Shown in pieces: positions 61,213 through 64,000 of a DNA stretch of 64,000 nt (the first letter of the stretch is position 1; the number at the start of each line of letters is the position of its first letter). The notes under the pieces were generated by a model that saw only the letters and a program-made list of their open reading frames with translations, was not told the DNA's origin and ran no database searches. The DNA comes from CALKJU01 sp046349355 (lineage in GTDB: Bacteria; Pseudomonadota; Alphaproteobacteria; Geminicoccales; Geminicoccaceae): positions 62,001-126,000 of the forward strand of contig JAXMCM010000016.1 of assembly GCA_046349355.1 (NCBI GenBank), in the 5' to 3' direction. The translations under genes and the position numbers were made by a program.

Positions 61213-62784
61213 ATGATGTCCGGTCCGGTGCTGATGGTCGGCTTCGACGCGATGGATGCGACGCGCGTCGGCTCGCTGCTGGCGCAAGGACGCCTGCCGA
61301 ACCTCGCGGCCCTGCGCGACGGCGGAGCTTCCGGGCAGGTGGTCCAACGCCCGGACCTCATGCGCACCATGGTGTGGCCGGCGTTCCAAACCGGGATGCC
61401 GGTGCACGAGCGGGCCAATCCGTCGGGGCGGGCCTGGGTGCCCGAGCGGATGCGGTTCGAGTGGGGGCCGGAGGAGGCCCGCATCGAGCCGTTCTGGGAG
61501 CAGCTCGATCGCGACTGCCGGGTGATCATCGCCGACGTGCCGTTCGTCGGGCGGCCGGGACCGGCGTTCCGCGGGACGGCCCTGTCGGGCTGGCAGAGCA
61601 TTCCCGACCGCATCCAGCTGTCATCGCCCGACAGCCTGATGGGCGAGATCGCCGGCCGCTTCGGCCCGCGCGTGCAGACGCAGGAGCGGCGCGGACCGCA
61701 GACGGTGGCGAGCCTGCTCGGGCTGCATCGCGAGATGGTGGCGGCGACCGAGCAGATGGGCGAGATCGGCGCCTGGCTGGCGGCCCGCCCGTTCGACCTG
61801 ATGGCCCTGGTGATCGGTACGACGCACCGCTCGGGCCATTATCTCTGGGACGACTCGCAGGCTGTGGACCGCGCGCGGATGACGCCTGCCCAGCGCGACG
61901 CGCTGACAGGTGCGCTCGACGACGTCTACGTCGCCGCCGACGTGGCGCTGGGGCGGATCCTCGATGCGGCGCCGGCCGGCGCGCGGGTGGTCGCCTTCGC
62001 CCTGCACGGCATGAAGCGCAGCGACGGCTGGGCCGACCGGTTCGGCGACGTGGTGGCGCTGCTGCGCGGCGAGGGCGAGGCGTCGGCGCAGGGCCGCGGG
62101 CTGGCGCACCGGCTGAAGCAGGCGCTGCCGCCGGACACCGTCCGCAAGGTCGCGGCGGGCATGCCCAAGGCGGTCGGCGACTGGCTGGCGGCACGCGCCT
62201 CGCGCGGCAGCTGCGACTGGTCGAGGACCCGCTTCTTCGAGCTGCCGGGCGACACCGACGGCTACCTGCGGCTGAACCTGAAGGGCCGCGAGGCCTTGGG
62301 CATCGTCGCGCCGGGTGCCGAAGCCGATGCGCTGTGCGCCGAGCTTGCCGGCGAGCTCCTCGGTTTGCGCGACCTCGAGACCGGCGAGCCCGTGGTCGAG
62401 CGGGTCGACCGGGTCGACGATCTCGTCCCGGCCGGGGCGGCGCGGCGGCGCCAGCTGGCCGACCTCGTCATCCGCTGGGCGCGCCGCGACGCCGTCGACA
62501 GCATCGGCATCAGGACCGCCGGTGGCCGCGAGCGGCGCTGGCCGCGGCACGCGCCGATCGGCAGCGGGCGATCGGGCGGGCACGTCACCGGCGGCTGGCT
62601 GACGGTGGCGGGAGCAGGGGTGGCGGCCGGCACGACGCTGCCCGCGGTCGCCGGCCAGGACCTCGCCGCCAGCGCCATGCACTGGCTCGGCTGCCGCCTG
62701 CTGCCCGGCATGGCGGGACGGCCGATCGCCCTGCCGGCGGCGCAGCCGAGCCGGCCCGCGGTCGCGCTGCGCCGCTCGGCCTGA
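61213..62784 (+). CDS. Alkaline-phosphatase-superfamily (type I phosphodiesterase-like) protein
   Basis: About 523 residues from this start. The beginning (VLMVGFDAMDATRVGSLLAQGRLPNLAALRDGG) is the metal-binding opening of type I phosphodiesterase/nucleotide-pyrophosphatase-like enzymes; the nucleophile-region motif reads RTMVWPAFQTGMPVHERA. Further motifs are LMALVIGTTHRSGHYLWD and FALHGMKRSDG, supplying the later metal-ligand histidines and aspartates. A GGGGGA just before the paired ATGs favours 61213. ATGs at 61144 and 61174 would add up to 23 residues without a ribosome-binding site. The substrate may be a surface lipid or nucleotide-linked compound made with its neighbours (inference). 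Confidence 0.78.
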   Translation: MMSGPVLMVGFDAMDATRVGSLLAQGRLPNLAALRDGGASGQVVQRPDLMRTMVWPAFQTGMPVHERANPSGRAWVPERMRFEWGPEEARIEPFWEQLDRDCRVIIADVPFVGRPGPAFRGTALSGWQSIPDRIQLSSPDSLMGEIAGRFGPRVQTQERRGPQTVASLLGLHREMVAATEQMGEIGAWLAARPFDLMALVIGTTHRSGHYLWDDSQAVDRARMTPAQRDALTGALDDVYVAADVALGRILDAAPAGARVVAFALHGMKRSDGWADRFGDVVALLRGEGEASAQGRGLAHRLKQALPPDTVRKVAAGMPKAVGDWLAARASRGSCDWSRTRFFELPGDTDGYLRLNLKGREALGIVAPGAEADALCAELAGELLGLRDLETGEPVVERVDRVDDLVPAGAARRRQLADLVIRWARRDAVDSIGIRTAGGRERRWPRHAPIGSGRSGGHVTGGWLTVAGAGVAAGTTLPAVAGQDLAASAMHWLGCRLLPGMAGRPIALPAAQPSRPAVALRRSA

Positions 62785-62794
62785 TCCGCGGCGC

Positions 62795-63700
62795 ATGCGG
62801 CAGCGGCCGCTGTGGCGTGCCGCCGACGCCACCATCCTCGCCAAGCGGCTGCTGCTGACGGTGCCGGCGGCGCTGCTCGGCGACGCCGGGCTGGATCGGC
62901 TGGCCAGCGCCCTCGGCGACCTGCTGCCGGGTGCGGCGCGGTCGCGCATCGGCATCGCCGCCGCGCTCGGGCTCGCGCGCGATGATCCTGTGGTCGACAG
63001 GGCCTTTCGCGACAGCCGGTGCCAGGAGCTGTTCGCCGACCTGTGCGTGATGCGCTCGCGGCTGCGCCCGGGCTGGCGTCCGCCGCTGCGGCTCGAAGGT
63101 GCCGAGCACCTCGTCGCGGCGCAGGCGGCCGGCCGCGGCGCCGTGCTGTGGGTGGCGATGTTCGCCACCGCCTCGCTGGTCGCCAAGATGGCCCTGCACG
63201 ACGCCGGCTGGCCGCTGGTGCACCTGAGCCGGGAGAGCCATGGCTGGTCGACGTCGCGGCTCGGCATCCGCTGGCTGAACCCGCTGATCGTCCGGGCCGA
63301 AACGCGCTTCCTCGCCGAGCGGGTGACCATCGGCCGCGACCTCGCCGCCGACCAGGCGGTGCGGCGGCTGGTGGCGGCGCTCGCCGCCAACCGCGTGGTC
63401 TCGGTCAGCGCGCAAGGCTCCGGTGCCGATGAGACGCGGATCGGCTGGCTGCGCCTGCCGACCGGGGCGATCCGCATCGCCCTGGCCGCCCGGGCGCCGC
63501 TGCTGCCGGTGCTGACCCACCGCGAGCCCGACGGCACCCATGTGGTGCGGATCGCCGAGCCGCTGGCGGTGCCGCCGGGACCGCGGCGCGAGGCGGTCCC
63601 GGCGATGGCGCGGGCGATGGCGGCGGTGGTCGACGCGGCGATGCGCGAGCGGCCGGGCCAGTATGTCTGGCGGACGGTGCGGATCCCGGGCGCTCAGTAG
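62795..63700 (+). CDS. LpxL/HtrB-like acyltransferase lacking the HX4E motif
   Basis: A 301-residue protein with the layout of lipid A acyltransferases: LRLEGAEHLVAAQAAGRGAVLWVAMF, then VTIGRDLAADQAVRRLVAAL and a late WLRLPTGAIRIALAARAPLLPV. The family's catalytic histidine-(four residues)-glutamate/aspartate block, normally right after the LW strand, reads MFATAS here, so the usual histidine and acid are missing. It may be an inactive or differently acting relative. It follows the phosphodiesterase-like gene by ten bases. Confidence 0.72.
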   Translation: MRQRPLWRAADATILAKRLLLTVPAALLGDAGLDRLASALGDLLPGAARSRIGIAAALGLARDDPVVDRAFRDSRCQELFADLCVMRSRLRPGWRPPLRLEGAEHLVAAQAAGRGAVLWVAMFATASLVAKMALHDAGWPLVHLSRESHGWSTSRLGIRWLNPLIVRAETRFLAERVTIGRDLAADQAVRRLVAALAANRVVSVSAQGSGADETRIGWLRLPTGAIRIALAARAPLLPVLTHREPDGTHVVRIAEPLAVPPGPRREAVPAMARAMAAVVDAAMRERPGQYVWRTVRIPGAQ

Positions 63701-64000
63701 ATCGCCACCGTCCGCAGGTGCCGCACCCCGGCGCCGGGCTCGCCGTCGAAGGCCATCAGCGCGAAGTAGGCGGCGCAGGCCTCGCTTGAGCCGGCCGCGG
63801 CCATGGCCTTCTCGGCATCCGCCAGCGAGTCCCACCAGACGAGGTCGGCGTAGCGGCCATCGCCCTCGGCGACCAGCTCGCGGCGGCGCCAGCCGGGCTG
63901 GCGGGCGAGGAAGCCGTCCTGCAGGCGGGCCGAGGCGACGCGCAGGGCCGCCTCGTCGATGCCGGGACGCAGGGCGAAGGGTGCGTATTCGACGACGGTA
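63694..64000 (-). CDS. ABM/dabb-like small protein (5' end outside window)
   Basis: About 101 residues of a minus-strand gene are visible. The sequence (VVEYAPFALRPGIDEAALRVAS, LARQPGWRRRELVAEGDG, YADLVWWDSLADAEKAM) has the alternating pattern of antibiotic-biosynthesis-monooxygenase/dimeric alpha-beta-barrel proteins, which are small dimeric enzymes or binding proteins. The start lies beyond the window. Its stop overlaps the convergent acyltransferase gene by seven bases. Confidence 0.75.
   Translation of the reverse strand, partial: TVVEYAPFALRPGIDEAALRVASARLQDGFLARQPGWRRRELVAEGDGRYADLVWWDSLADAEKAMAAAGSSEACAAYFALMAFDGEPGAGVRHLRTVAIY

Overview
The window is GC-rich (roughly 70%) bacterial chromosome with densely packed genes, many joined by ATGA or GTGA overlaps. 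The RpoH-type sigma factor, the ubiquinone-pathway hydroxylase, the ribose-type ABC transporters and a vitamin B6 degradation set very similar to that of Mesorhizobium loti all point to an alphaproteobacterium with a versatile soil-type catabolism. No rRNA, tRNA, CRISPR array or intact insertion sequence was recognised.

Layout. 1-2081: end of a sugar ABC transporter operon. 2078-11933: mixed housekeeping block (methyltransferase, LysE and MFS exporters, mtnA, a KDO-transferase-like gene, rpoH, a UbiH-type hydroxylase, two envelope proteins of unknown function). 12015-15637: a complete ribose-type ABC operon. 15961-23701: an unusual operon (universal stress protein, ATP-grasp ligase, a sensor-MFS fusion, an orphan ABC substrate-binding protein) facing an adenylate cyclase. 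23813-41045: a vitamin B6 catabolic locus. 41046-43922: MFS exporter and methyltransferase bounded by paired REP-like hairpin repeats. 43923-47728: a decaying segment with a lower-GC gene-free stretch, RTX debris, a frameshifted cupin, a broken BrnT/BrnA pair and a broken nucleotidyltransferase. 47742-53748: hydantoinase, GNAT, uronate dehydrogenase, stress protein, sulfotransferase, MOSC protein. 53823-55520: a small secreted protein, RTX remnants and a 165-bp exact repeat. 55658-63700: ferredoxin-reductase-type flavoprotein, LacI regulator and a probable operon with a DUF523 protein, two MurF-like paralogs, an alkaline-phosphatase-superfamily enzyme and an LpxL-like acyltransferase. The window ends inside a small ABM-fold gene.

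The most interesting system is the B6 locus. It carries every enzyme of the upper degradation pathway: pyridoxine 4-oxidase, pyridoxamine-pyruvate aminotransferase, pyridoxal 4-dehydrogenase, 4-pyridoxolactonase, a GMC enzyme fitting 4-pyridoxate dehydrogenase, and the FHMPC dehydrogenase. These lead from all three free vitamers to 3-hydroxy-2-methylpyridine-4,5-dicarboxylate (HMPDC). The decarboxylase, flavin ring-opening oxygenase and amidohydrolase known from Mesorhizobium are not in the locus. In their place are a gentisate/salicylate-dioxygenase-like bicupin, a RidA protein, a glutathione-S-transferase-fold protein and a histidine-rich beta-propeller. HMPDC has an ortho-hydroxy-carboxylate like salicylate, so direct bicupin ring cleavage is chemically plausible and would be a new lower pathway (inference). 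A complete BMP-type ABC transporter embedded in the locus is a candidate B6 importer, and a GntR-family regulator is a candidate local controller.
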